Shown: positions 21,090 through 32,749 of the stretch, piece after piece
Layout of the letters: each line of letters starts with the position of its first letter
How positions within the stretch are numbered: the first letter of the stretch is position 1
NCBI GenBank assembly: GCA_963576565.1
Contig: OY755038.1
Location: 64,198,908-64,262,907, forward strand
Reading direction: 5' to 3'
DNA length: 64,000 bases
From: Aspidapion aeneum
Taxonomy: Eukaryota; Arthropoda; Insecta; Coleoptera; Brentidae
Notes under the pieces: model-generated
Seen by the model: only the letters and a program-made list of their open reading frames with translations
The model's database searches: none
What the model was told of the DNA's origin: nothing
Made by a program: the position numbers and the translations under genes

Positions 21090-23695
21090 AAATAAAAAAT
21101 CCAAAAAAATGTAAAAGTCCTCTTTAAAAATATAGTTACGCAATGAAACTTGGTAGAGTGTTTAACTTGCCTACAACTAGTCATCTGTGCAAGCGGCTGC
21201 TCCTTGTTCCCGGTTTAACATGTTGAAATGGAAAAACAGAAAAAAATTTAAAAGTCACCTTCAAAAACATAGTTACGCAATGAAACTTGGTAGGGTGTTT
21301 AAGTAACCTACAACTACTCATGTGTGTAATCAACTGCTACTTGTTCCCGGTTTAACATGGTGCAATGGAAATAAAATAGAAAAACAGAAAAAAATTCAAA
21401 AGTCACCTTCAAAAACATAGTTACGCAATAAAACTTGGTAGGCTGTTTAAGTAACCTACAGCTAGTCACGTGTATAAGCGGTTGCTACTTGTTTCCGGTT
21501 TAACATGGTCAAATGGAAAAAAAATTGGAAAAACAGAAAAAAAATCAAAAGTCACCTTCAAAAACATAGTTACGCAATGAAACTTGGTAGGGTGTTTAAG
21601 TAACCTACAGTTAGTCATGTATGTAAGCGGCTGCTACTTCTTCCCGGTTTAACATGGTGAAATGGAAAAAAAATGGAAAAACAGAAAAAAATTCAAAAGT
21701 CACCTTTAAAAACATAGTTTCGCAATGAAACTTGGTAGGGTGTTTAAGTAACCTACAATTAGTCACGTGTATAAGCGGCTTGCTACTTGTTTCCGGTTTA
21801 ACATGGTGAAATGGAAAAAAAATTGAAAAAGAAAAAAAATTCAAAAGTCACCTTCAAAAACATAGTTACGCAATGAAACTTGGTAGGGTGTTTAAGTAAC
21901 CTACAACTAGTCATGTTTGTAAGCGGCTGCTACTTGTTCCCGGTTTAACATGGTGTAATGGGAAAAAAATGGAAAAACAGAAAAAAAATTTAAAAGTCAC
22001 CTTCAAAAACATAGTTACGCAATGAAACTTGGTAGGGTGTTTAAGTAACCTACAACTACTCATGTGTGTAATCAACTGCTACTTGTTCCCGGTTTAACAT
22101 GGTGAAATGGAAAAAAAATGGAAAAACAGAAAAAAATTCAAAAGTCACCTTCAAAAACATAGTTACGCAATGAAACTTGGTAGGGTGTTTAAGTAACCTA
22201 CAACTAGTCATGTGTGTAAGCGGCTGCTACTTGTTCCCGGTTTAACATGGTGAAATGGAAAAAAAATGGAAAAAGAGAAAAAAATTCAAAAGTCACCTTC
22301 AAAAACATAGTTACGCAATGAAACTTGGTAGTGTGCTTAAGTAGCCTACAGCTAGTCATGTGTGTAAGCGGCTGCTAATTGTTCCCGGTTTAACATGGTG
22401 AAATGGAAAAAAATGGAAATACAGAAAAAACTTCAAAAGTCACCTTCAAAAACATAGTTACGCAATGAAACTTAGTAGGGTGTTTAAGTAACCTACAATT
22501 AGTCACGTGTATAAGCGGCTTGCTACTTGATCCCGGTTTAACATGGTGAAATGGAAAAAAAATTGAAAAAGAGAAAAAAATTCAAAAGTCACCTTCAAAA
22601 ACATAGTTACGCAATGAAACTTGGTAAGATGTTTAAATGACCTACAACTAGTCACGTATGTAAGCGGCTGCTACTTGTTCCCGGTTTAACATGGTCAAAT
22701 GGAAAAAAAATGGAAAAACAGAAAAAAATTCAAAAGTCACCTTTAAAAACATAGTTTCGCAATGAAACTTGGTAGGGTGTTTAAGTAACCTACAACTAGT
22801 CACGTGTATAAGCGGCTTGCTACTTGTTCCCGGTTTAACATGGTGAAATGGAAAAAAAATGGAAAAACAGAAAAAAATTCAAAAGTCACCTTCAAAAACA
22901 TAATTACGCAATGAAACTTGGTAAGGTGTTTAAATCACCTACAACTAGTCATGTATGTAAGCGGCTGCTACTTGTTCCCGTTTTAACATGGTGAAATGGA
23001 AAAAAAATTGAAAAACATAAAAAAATTCAAAAGTCACCTTCAAAAACATAGTTACGCAATGAAACTTGGTAGGGTGTTTAAGTAACCTACAACTAGTCAT
23101 GTATGTAAGCGGCTGTTACTTGTTTCCGGTTTAACATGGTGAAATGGAAAAAAAATGGAAAAACATAAAAAAATTCAAGTCACCTTCAATAACATAGTTA
23201 CGCAATGAAACTTGGTAGGGTGTTTAAGGAACCTACAACTAGTCATGTGTGTAAGCGGCTGCTACTTGTTCCCGGTTTAACATGGTCAAATGGAAAAAAA
23301 ATTGAAAAACAGAAAAAAATTCAAAAGTCACCTTTAAAAACATAGTTACGCAATGGGACTTGGTAGGGTGTTTAAGTAACCTACAGCTAGTCATGTGTGT
23401 AAGCGGCTGCTACTTGTTCCCGGTTAAACATGGTGAAATGTAAAAAAAATTGAAAAACAGAAAAAAATTCAAAAGTCACCTTCAAAAACATAGTTACGCA
23501 ATGAAACTTGGTAGGGTATTTAAGTTACCTACAACTAGTCACGTGTATATGCGGCTGCTACTTGTTGCCGGTTTAACATGGTGAAATGGAAAAAAAATGG
23601 AAAAAGAGAAAAAAAGTCAAAAGTCACCTTCAAAAACATAGTTACGCAATAAAACTTGGTAGGGTGTTTAAGTAACCTCCAACTAGTCATGTGTG
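21090..23695 (+). repeat. ~148-bp tandem array, direct arm
   Basis: Unit landmarks: 'aaaagtcaccttcaaaaaca', 'tagttacgcaatgaaacttg', 'agtaacctacaactagtcat', 'gtaagcggctgctacttg', 'ttcccggtttaacatggtg', then an A-rich tract. Units differ by scattered substitutions and by the length of the A tracts. That points to an old array, partly homogenised. Confidence 0.92.
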
Positions 23696-25565
23696 TACCA
23701 AGTTTCGTTGCGTAACTATGTTTTTGAAGGTGACTTTTGAATTTTTTCCTCTTTTTCCATTTCACCATGTTAGACCGGGAACAAGTAGCAGCCGCTTACA
23801 TACATGACTAGTTGTAGGTCACTTAAACACCCTACCAAGTTTCATTGCGTAACTATGTTTTTGAAGGTGACTTTTGATTTTTTTTTCTCTTTTCCCATTT
23901 TTTTCCCATTTCACCATGTTAAACCGGGAACAAGTAGCAGCCGCTTATACACGTGACTAGCTGTAGGTTACTTAAACACCCTACCAAGTTTAATTGCGTA
24001 AATATATTTTTTAACGTGACTTTGAATTTTTTTCTGTTTTTCCATTTTTTTTCAATTTCACCATGTTAAACCGGGAAGAAGTAGCAGCCGCTTACACACA
24101 TGACTAACTGTAGGTTACTTAAACACCCTACCAAGTTTCATTGCGTAACTATGTTTTTGAAGGTGACTTTTGATTTTTTTTCTGTTTTTCTATTTTTTTT
24201 CATTTGACCATGTTAAACCGGGAACAAGTAGCAACCGCTTATACACGTGACTAGCTGTAGGTTACTTAAACAACCTACCAAGTTTCATTGCGTAACTATG
24301 TTTTTGAAGGTGACTTTTGAATTTTTTTCTGTTTTTCCATTTCACCATGTTAAACTGGGAACAAGTAGCAGCCGCTTACATACATGACTAGTTGTAGGTT
24401 ACTTCAACACCCTACCAAGTTTCATTGCGTAACTATGTTTTTGAAGGTAACTTTTGAATTTTTTTCTGTTTTTCCATTTTTTTTCCATTTCACCATGTTA
24501 AACCGGGAACAAGTAGCAACCGCTTACATACATGACTAGCTGTAGGTTATTTAAACACCTTACCAAGTTTCATTGCGTAACTATGTTTTTGAAGGTGACT
24601 TTTGAATTATTTTCTGTTTTTCAATTTTTTTTCCATTTCACCATGTTAAACCGGGAACAAGTAGCAGCCGCTTACACACATGACTAGTTGTTACTTAAAC
24701 ACCCTTTCAAGTTTCGTTGCGTAACTATGTTTTTAAAGGTGTTTTTTGAATTTTTTTCTCTTTTTCAATTTTTTTTCCATTTCACCATGTTAAACCGGGA
24801 ACAAGTAGCAGCCGGTTACACACATGACTAGTTGTAGGTTACTTAAACAACTTACCAAGTTTTATTGCGTAACTATGTTTTTAAAGGTGACTTTTGAATT
24901 TTTTTCTCTTTTTCCATTTTTTTTCCATTTCACCATGTTAAACCGGGAACAAGTAGCAGCCGCTTACACACATGACTAGTTGTAGGTTACTTAAACACCC
25001 TGTCAACTTTCGTTGCGTAACTATGTTTTTAAAGGTCACTTAAATTTTTTTCTCTTTTTCAATTTTTTTTCCATTTCACCATGTTAAACCGGGAACAAGT
25101 AGCAGCCGCTTACACACATGACTAGTTGTAGGTTACTTAAACACCCTACCAAGTTTCATTGCGTAAGTATGTTTTTGAAGGTGACTTTTGAATTTTTTCA
25201 TGTTTTTCCATTCTTTTTCCATTTCACCATGTTAAACCGGGAACAAGTAGCAGCCGCTTACATACATGACTAGTTGTAGGTTTTTTAAATACCTTACCAA
25301 GTTTCATTGCGTAACAGCCGCTTACACACATGACTAGTTGTAGGTCACTTAAACACCCTACCAAGTTTCATTGCGTAACTATGTTTTTGAAGGTGACTTT
25401 TGAATTTTTTTCTGTTTTTCCATTTTTTTTCCATTTGACCATGTTAAACCGGGAACAAGGAGCAGCCGCTTGCACAGATGACTAGTTGTAGGCAACTTAA
25501 ACAATCTACCAAGTTTCATTGCGTAACTATATTTTTAAAGAGGACTTTTAAATTTTTTTGGATTT
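23696..25565 (-). repeat. ~148-bp tandem array, inverted arm
   Basis: The same unit in reverse orientation, about 12 copies. One deletion (near 25311, where 'gcgtaa' runs straight into 'cagccgcttac') removes most of one unit. The arm is shorter than the direct arm by about five units, so the palindrome is asymmetric. Confidence 0.92.
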
Positions 25566-26175
25566 TATATTTTTTTCCAAATTTCTCAAATTCTCCATTT
25601 CTTAATAAAAAAAGTTATTTTCCAAGGTTTTTGCAGCTTCTCAATGAAATGAAATAATTTTTGAAAATATACTTTTTTGTTAGGCTGCCAAATGTGGCTG
25701 CTAACTTCACATTTTGGCTGCTGTAAGTGGCTGCTAACTTCACACTTTGGCTGCTGTAAGGTGGCTGCTAGTTTCACACCGGTTTAATCTGGTGAAAATA
25801 CATTTTTATGAACAACAGCATTGAAGTTAATGAAGAAAATACATCTATACTTTTAAGGGATTAAAATCGTACTTTTCATTCATAAAGGGTTTAAAAAGTT
25901 TTTTGAGATTTAACAATACATTTACAACCTATTTTTGTATTATTTAATTTATTTTTGGTGGTAAGTACTCAACCCTTGACTTAAATGCAGTTATTCTTAT
26001 TATTATTTAATATCGTTTTTGTCTTTCTGCTGCAATTTTGAAATTAATTTGTTAACAACAGGAATAATTTAATTTCCTTGGGCAGTGTGTTCTCTTTCTA
26101 AAAGCTAAACGGTTTACTTCGATAATAATTTTGAGTTATGGTTCTCCCAGATTGCAATGAAGCCAGTAAGTGCCA

Positions 26176-26474
26176 TTTGCTAATTGTTTCAATTCCAAGA
26201 AATAAAAGGCCAAATAATCTTAAGATGTTAAAGACCTAAAATATGTATTATTTTTCACAACATAGATTTGCGTTTGTATTCTCCTATTTTGTCCGTTTCA
26301 AGGAGTTCCTTCTAAATAAAATTCTGTAAAAAAAATTATGCTCTGAAATTTGTAAATCAGTAGTAAGCAGCTTTTAAAAGTTTCAATAAAGTAAGTATGT
26401 ATCATTAATTTCCCAAGAAAAACCCATCTTAAATTTAAGCCTTTGCTTTCTAGGAATTGAAACAATTAGCAAAA
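26176..26474. mobile_element. Small inverted-repeat element (~300 bp)
   Basis: The ends read TTTGCTAATTGTTTCAATTCC on the left (21 bases of which the last 20 pair) and, inverted, 'ggaattgaaacaattagc' on the right, extending with mismatches into 'aagaaa'/'tttct'. The interior is AT-rich and non-coding. No target duplication could be fixed. Confidence 0.6.
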
Positions 26475-26689
26475 TTGGTTTAATTGGAATTAAAATAGGG
26501 TGACCCGATTTCGTTATCGTAATAGAGAACTTTCCAGACAAAACAGGCTAATTTTCAATTAAAGATATTGACAAGACCTTCCGGTAACTTTCCTCAAAAT
26601 TTTCCATAGATCCTACGTTTTTATTTTCCGTTTCACCAGCATCACTTCGTCTGGTGATTCCATCCCCTGATTATTACCTTCCTAGCCCG

Positions 26690-27180
26690 CGCAGCAATGG
26701 CTAGAGAAGTAATTTTTTTTTTAGATAACGCTGAAAATATGTTATTTGGGTGTATTTTGACCTATCCGTCGTGATGTCTGTCTGTCTGTATATCTGTCCG
26801 TAACACGATAGTTCCTAAACCGCTGACCCGATTTTCTTGAAATTTTCAGACAAAATATTGTTTGCTATTGTGACGAGCTGATAAAATTTTGGTCAAATTT
26901 CATTAATGCTGATGACAGTTTTTTGAAAGTTAAAATATTAAAAAAATGCTCACTTTTTAACGGAGAGTCGCATCTCAATCTGCGGTTTCCGGAACATCGT
27001 AAAGCATATTTTTCTGAAAAATTTGTGTTATAACCAAAAACTTTGTAGGAGCTTTCCTTTCGGAGTTATTTACAAAAACCTGTTTTCAGGGTTGATATAG
27101 CATGGAGTTTACTTGGAGTGTGCTAATGGACTAGGAAGGTTTCAGTCATGGATCCATTTATTTTGGTTACATACTAAAAA
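26690..27180 (+). repeat. Dispersed repeat R26, long copy 1
   Basis: Starts near 'gcagcaatggctagagaagt' and ends at 'catggatccattta'. Shared landmarks with the copy at 28590-29080: 'tatgttatttgggt', '(c)tgtctgt' tract, 'taacacgatag', 'cctaaaccg', 'ggtcaaatttcattaatgct', 'tttaacgga', 'gtgttataaccaaaaactt', 'tatcatggag', 'ctaggaaggt'. Fragments also lie at 1660-1865 and 27866-28150. No frame; class unknown. Confidence 0.75.
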
Positions 27181-27484
27181 GCCGGGTATCAAAACAAATA
27201 GCCGAAGGACCAAGAAAAAAACCGGACGGGTTCCCAAGATCGTCACCCTAATTAAAATGATGTCACGATCTTCAATCTTGTAAAATTTAAGAATCGTCGA
27301 TTTAGGTGTTAGCATTTGTTTGATACATTCACATATTACAAAATCATTCTTACCGGTTTTTAAATCTACCTACCTACCTACATAATTTATAAATATGAAT
27401 ATGTATGTTCAGTAGGTAATAGGTATGCGTTTTATTCAAATATGCGAGTGAGAGTAACTTTTGTTTTCAGATTTTAATAACAAT

Positions 27485-27863
27485 GTTAAAACTGTTTGGT
27501 TTGGTCTCCAACGTCGACCACAAGGATACGAATGATCCCCGTCTGGAACAGGTGATCCATGCCAATCCACGACCGGTTTCGGCCTTTTGGGCCATCCTCA
27601 GATGAATGTAGGCGATAGCTCCGTGTAGAGCATAAGTTGTGTTAATCCAACAGAAACGACTACTTCGAGGGAAAATACCCCTACCGGCATTGAATTATAC
27701 TGATGGTTTGATGCTTTCGTTGGGAACTTGTTGAAACTGTTTGGTTTTCACTATCTTCAACGTCGATCACAAGGATTACGCATTCGTATTCGGTGTCATT
27801 ATCCCCGTCTGGAAAACGTCTTGACAATCAGGAACAAGTGATCCATGCCAATCCACGACCGGT
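27485..27863 (-). mobile_element. Hammerhead-bearing tandem repeat (retrozyme / Penelope-like terminal repeat)
   Basis: Two direct copies of one sequence are partly preserved. Both contain 'actgtttggtt', 'caacgtcga', 'cacaagga', 'tccccgtctgga', and then 'gtgatccatgccaatccacg' followed by 'accggt'. The equivalent point is 27571 in one copy and 27857 in the other, a period of 286 bp. The copy at 27485-27577 has internal deletions. The full monomer 27572-27857 contains a complete predicted hammerhead. Tandem copies of this size with a hammerhead are the hallmark of metazoan retrozymes and of Penelope-like element ends. No reverse transcriptase frame is present, so a non-autonomous form is more likely. 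Confidence 0.65.
27565..27607 (-). ncRNA. Predicted type I hammerhead ribozyme
   Basis: Read on the minus strand: stem I 5' strand AUUCAU; core box CUGAGGA (complement of 27595-27601, fits CUGANGA); an unpaired U; stem II GGCC/GGCC with loop CAAAA; core GAAAC; a two-pair stem III (AC/GU) with loop CG; cleavage-site C after GU (complement of 27571); stem I 3' strand GUGGAU, which pairs with AUUCAU including two G-U wobbles. All invariant core positions are present. The very short stem III is known in minimal hammerheads of Penelope-like elements. The extra U before stem II is the one oddity. Activity is not shown by the sequence. Confidence 0.7.
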
Positions 27864-27865
27864 AG

Positions 27866-28150
27866 ATTTTGGTCGAAATCCATTAATGCTAATGACAGCT
27901 TTTTGACGATTATTTTTTTTTAATGCTAACTTTTTAACGGAGCATCAACATCAATATGCGATTTTCAGAATATAGTAGACTACATTTCGCTTAATACTTT
28001 GTGTTATAACTAAAAACTTCATAGAAGCTTTAGGTTCTGAGATATTCACAAAAAAACTGTTTCAAGGCTGATATATCATGGCTTCACTTGAAGGGTGCTA
28101 ATATGCTAGCTTAGAACGTATCAGATCCGTCATAGATCCATTTATTTAAA
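27866..28150 (+). repeat. Dispersed repeat R26, 5'-truncated copy 2
   Basis: Begins inside the repeat at 'gattttggtcgaaatccatt', immediately after the hammerhead-bearing unit, and continues to 'catagatccatttatt'. The upstream half of R26 is missing on the other side of the hammerhead unit, so the junction reflects a truncation or a larger rearrangement. Confidence 0.65.
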
Positions 28151-28589
28151 AGCTGAATTACGCAGAATTTATTTATAATTTTTACCTTTTGCAGAAACAC
28201 GTGCACATCCAACGAAGAAAAAATATTAAAATCGACAAAATACAAGCGTTTCAAAATGACACTCAAAATAAGTCAAAGGTGTGTTTTGACAAAATATTTT
28301 TTGTCTGTTAGTCTGTCTGTACTATAAAGCTTCGCAACTTTAGAAAAATAGTGGTCGATATCAAAAAGGTGTGCCAGCAGTTCAATTAAAACTGCTTTAG
28401 ACTAACTATAGACGCTTCAGTTTAAAAAAAAATGCATTAATAAAATTAACGGAAAAGTCAAACAAATTAGAACAAGATGTTAATTTTTTGTGCAAGAACT
28501 GTTGAGCTTCGGGTTTCAAGTAAGTAAAAAAGATATCGAAAACATATTAAGACAATCGATAACCATGATCTTTTTACCTTCCTCGCTCA

Positions 28590-29080
28590 TGCAGCAATGG
28601 CTAGAGAAAGTATTATTTTTGCGGATTTTTTTTTTGTTGAGATGACGCTGAAAATATGTTATTTGGGTATAATTTGACCTATCTTTTTCAATATCGTCAT
28701 GATGTAAGTCTGTGTGTGTGTTTATGTCTATCCGTAACACGATAGCTCCTAAACCGGTAAACCGATTTTCATAAAATTTTCAGGTAAAATAGTGTTCGAC
28801 AATGTAACGAACTGATTTTTGGTCAAAATCCATTAATACTAATTACAGTTTTTTGACAATAATTTTTTTTAATGCTTACTTTTCAACGGAGCATTGCATC
28901 AATATGCGGTTTTCAGAATATGTATACTAGACCGCATTTTTCTCAATAATTTGTGTTATAACCAAAAACTTCGTAGGACAGACTGTTTTCAAAGCTGATA
29001 TATCATGGAGTTCACTTGAAATATGCTAATAGGCTAGCTAGGAAGGTATCAGATCCGTCATGGATCCATTCATTTAAAAA
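28590..29080 (+). repeat. Dispersed repeat R26, long copy 3
   Basis: The same landmarks as copy 1 in the same order, from 'gcagcaatggctagagaaag' to 'catggatccattcattt', with small deletions near 28980. It is non-coding. The Thr/Asp/His-containing minus-strand frame across it is a by-product of the repeat. Confidence 0.75.
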
Positions 29081-29916
29081 TAGTTCCAATCAAAAATGTT
29101 TTAGAGTTTCTAGATATTCATCTGATAATCAAAAATTCATTGGCCTGTCATTGCGTCAAAAGAGTTCTGGAATGAGTTCGATTAATGATTAATACCTAAT
29201 CGACATTTGGCTTAAGCATACGATATTAACAGTATTCGGCATTATTTACAGTTCATATTATTGCTTATTTATTTTCTGCGTTTAAAGCAGCTATTAAACA
29301 ATAAGAGATTTTAAGCAGCCTGTTTAATAAAAAAACAGAGTATAGCTTTGATCTAACCAGTCTGTATAATACTGCTCAGGCTCCAAATGTGTGACGAACC
29401 GTTGTAACTTTGTAACTAACCAACCAAACCAAACCAAACCAAAATATTCCTTTGCGAGAACTTTTATGTTGCTTTTCTTAATCTGCTTAAAATGGTTATG
29501 TCATCCCGTTTATACGCTGCGCTTTTTTTCGACAAAAAATTTTTGTTTTCATATGACGCCGAAAATGTGTTATTTGAAATCTATAGTGTTGCACTTTTAA
29601 TAGTTTGTGACATATAAATTTTACAAAGCCTAGGTTTTAAAATACAACTAAAAAACTGGTGACAAAATTCCAAAAGACTTAAATCAATGTTATAGTTGAA
29701 GGGTACAGGGGATAAACTAGCTAAGTCAAATTTAACGATTTTTAGTAAATACGTTTTTTAAGTTTGAAACCGAATAGCCTTAGCCTGTTTATTTCCTGCA
29801 CGGTATAAATTTAATCGTATATTTCTCGAGACTAAGCTACTTTATAGCCTGTATACGCTTATGGAACAAAAAACATAATCTTCATTTATTAGATGGCGCT
29901 GTTAACTCATTTTGGC
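29081..29916. other. No gene recognised
   Basis: Contains a short (AACCA)n run at ~29421-29445 and the fragment 'ccgaaaatgtgttatttg' near 29560, reminiscent of R26. Nothing else is supportable. Confidence 0.4.
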
Positions 29917-29952
29917 TAGGTTTACTGCATCACGAAGGATGCAGTGACCCTA
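29917..29952. mobile_element. 36-bp end-to-end remnant of the hAT-like family
   Basis: The left ~20 bases (TAGGTTTACTGCATCACGAA) match the left end of the element at 3282-6747 with three mismatches. The right 16 bases (GGATGCAGTGACCCTA) match its right end exactly, and nothing lies between. The flanking 8-mers ATTTTGGC (29909-29916) and ATTTTGTA (29953-29960) agree at 6 of 8. It can fold as a hairpin. It looks like a member of the family that kept only its ends. Confidence 0.6.
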
Positions 29953-30732
29953 ATTTTGTACCCTTCACTTATTTTGATGTTATACTAAGTATTTAAAATA
30001 CTTGAAGTAAATATTTACATACAAAAATATACTAAATATTAGACCAGTGCATGAAAGCTACTAGAAAGAAAAGAAAATATATTTCAGCCTGCAGAAAAAA
30101 TAAATTAACCTCGATGCGAGTTATTAGGGTAACATGGGGTGAACTTTTAAGAGTAAATAATGTTTTGTTCATGGTTTTCAGCAAAGCTAGACATTCTACT
30201 AAAAATTATGTGCTAACTCCTAAAAATAAATATTTTACACAAAGCTATAAGTTGAAGTAGATAGTTCCTACAATATCGCAATCGTCCTCTTAGCCTAACA
30301 ACGGGTCATTATATTATTAAAACGTGGTTTTCGTCATGATTATTATTTTCTACATTCTTTTGAAGAACCCGGTACTCTCGCACATAATTAGTAGCTAACT
30401 ACAACGCGGTAATAATCAAAAAAGTTCTAACTTTGGGATTTTTAATCCCCTACAACTTGAAAATATTTTCAAAATTTACTTTTAAGTGAAGATAATTTGA
30501 ATTGAATTTGGGAAGTAGTCCAAACTATATTGGTGTAATAGAAATTAAAAAAAAGCAAAATATGTGCCTACTTCTTAAATATAAATAATTTGTTTTCATA
30601 AATAAGTAAATAAAATTTATCTGGCATTGTATGGCTGAAATACGCTCTCGATACCAAGCAACAAGACAAATATATCATGTCGCCGCCATGTCTGTCATAA
30701 ACCAACATTGAATACACTCTGCTCAGTTTGTA
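29953..30732. other. No gene recognised
   Basis: AT-rich. A 69-codon Lys/Arg-rich plus-strand frame at 30051-30260 has no recognisable domain and composition like its surroundings. I do not accept it as a gene. Confidence 0.4.
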
Positions 30733-30992
30733 GAAGAAGGGCCCTCTCCCTTCCTTGGGATAAAGCTTAGAAGCTTTACTTCCAGTAAAAAAATAACCAA
30801 TGCATAAACCGCAATTTTATGAAATTTCACAAAAATTTTAATTAACACATTAATAAATATTTTTGATCCATAAACTTCCAAATGCGGCGCATTTAATTTT
30901 CATGTTGTGGCAAACTTCGGCGCTCAGACTTATTAGAAACGACAAAATATTTTCTTTTGCTGCCTTCCCTGGACATCCTTGATCCACCGCTG
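30733..30992. mobile_element. Degraded MITE related to 2061-2329
   Basis: Right part: 'gtggcaaacttcggcgctca', 'cttttgctgccttccctgg', 'gatccaccgctg' match the MITE at 2061-2329. The left part 'gggccctctcccttccttgg' resembles its left part. TTTGTA occurs just outside both ends (30727-30732 and 30993-30998), possibly part of a target duplication. Confidence 0.55.
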
Positions 30993-32749
30993 TTTGTATG
31001 CTATATTTTGTCTTAATCGAAAAAAACACCTTAACAATAATATTAAAAGAATCCTATCATCGGCGTTCCTAGGGTGATTGGCGCTTGGTGCAATATTAGA
31101 ATTGAGCGCCCCCTTCTACAAAAATTGACTCAGAAGGTTTTACCACCCCAGATCCTATATTCCTATTTATCACAAAAACAAACTAAATAATATTTTTAAT
31201 TTTGCTTAGCTTAACAGTACTTTACCCCTTGAAAAATGATTGCACAAATAATATCAAACGGTTTTGTCTTAATAAGGTAACGAGTATTTAGTATATTATT
31301 TCCACTGTGCCACTGTGGCAAAGTCAAACCGGCATGTTTAATTTTTAATTTTATACTGTCTTTGCATAAGGCAACCTTTTATAGGTACGGTTGACAGGTG
31401 CATAATGAGTAAAACCAATTGATTAGTGGGCATTGCTTTTTAATAATACTATTGAATTATATTACATTTTATTATTTAAATAATAATAAAAATCAAAAAA
31501 TGACTTTTTGCAATTCTCTATTTCAAATTGTTCTTCGAGTCGAAGTAATAATACAAAGCCTCTGTAATATTAGGTAGGTGTGTAGGCATACAATAAGCAC
31601 AGTCTAAGCAATTACTGTTTTTAACAAGTTTATGTTTAATAATAAGCAACAAAAATTAAGACTGGAATACGCGCCTTTCTAGTTCAACTAAACAAAAGTG
31701 CAAATTAACCGATTTATTGGCTTTTGGTGAAAATCTCGCTTACTTTTTATTCTCTCGGCTGCATTATGGGCCACTTTCTCACTTCGGTTTACCATAAGTT
31801 TTAACTTAAGAAGTAACTCGACTTGGTTATAAATTTACTTTCTGATGTTCCATTTATTTTATTCTTAACTAAAGTGGCAAAATTTCTGGTAAAGCTGCAA
31901 GAATCACATTTAAAACGTCAGTCAATGATGTTTTTGATGGAAAACAGCTGAAACTTTTTTTTGATTATAATTTATATAAAAACAACTTGTATTCTGATGT
32001 GTGTGCAGTCCCATTTACAATAGGAAAGCGAGCCTTTGCACAAAAACCTAATTCGGATTTGTATTTCTTGAACGGTTTCCTGAGCATAAACAAATCGGAG
32101 ACTAAGTTGAGCTACTCTTCATAATTCTTGAGACCGTGGACTCATGAAAACCACGAAAGTGTCCAACCAAGCATAAAAGTGACTTCTTGTGGCAAGCATC
32201 CGCAAGAACAAGTTGAGTAATGAGGGCTATACTGTTGTTACTGAAAAAGTAGGGTCGCAGGGTTTAGAAAACATTGTGGTTGCTCTTGTGTGAAAATTCG
32301 CTTTGAAAACTGTCCCGAAGAACTCAATTTCGAATTAAACACAGGCAGTGGAAGAATTTTATAAACTAAATAAAATAAAGATAAATAAATAAGGTATTTA
32401 TTCAGGATTTGTTTTGCTTAACCAGAACAACTCTGAAAGGGCGAAATCTTGCTATGTATATGTATATGTATATGTATAAATACTGGGATATAACTAGACA
32501 GGCTATAGTTTGGGGGTCTTAATTCACAGGCTTAATACCTTTATAATGCCAAAAAAGAAATTACTACGAGGGGCGGTTATAGTATAGGTTGCCAGGTTTG
32601 AAACTTTGTTTTTCTAGAGAATAGAAAAAAATTTTCAGGTCATCTGTTTTAAATTGGGGACATTTAGTTTAGGTATTATAAAAACAAAATATTATCATAG
32701 TTTTTTTAAAAGTCTATTCTACATTAGAGGGATTTAAGGGTTTTATATA
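30993..32749. other. Gene-free stretch
   Basis: No coding region, RNA gene or clear element. A (TGTATA)n run lies at ~32454-32478, and 31070-31140 has 'gcgcccccttct'-type sequence that may be a MITE end. The rest is unremarkable AT-rich DNA. Confidence 0.4.

Larger units (their letters stand above)
20884..25780. mobile_element. Giant fold-back element D (4.9 kb) with ~148-bp satellite arms
   Basis: The outermost ~200 bp of each end (20887-21085 and 25575-25780) are reverse complements, beginning GGTGTGAAACTAGCAGCC and containing the repeated words 'gcagccacttacagcagcc'. Between them, ~17 direct ~148-bp units run to about 23695, where orientation flips at 'tgtgtaccaag' and ~12 units continue inverted to ~25565. 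The perfect 12-mer GGTTTAATCTGG lies directly outside both ends (20872-20883 and 25781-25792), as expected for a target duplication. No frame longer than ~80 codons and no transposase is seen. Confidence 0.85.

Noticed and set aside
21090..25565. Regular array reminiscent of CRISPR
   Set aside because: Units are contiguous ~148-bp repeats with no unique spacers, in a eukaryotic transposon-rich context, and the array inverts midway.
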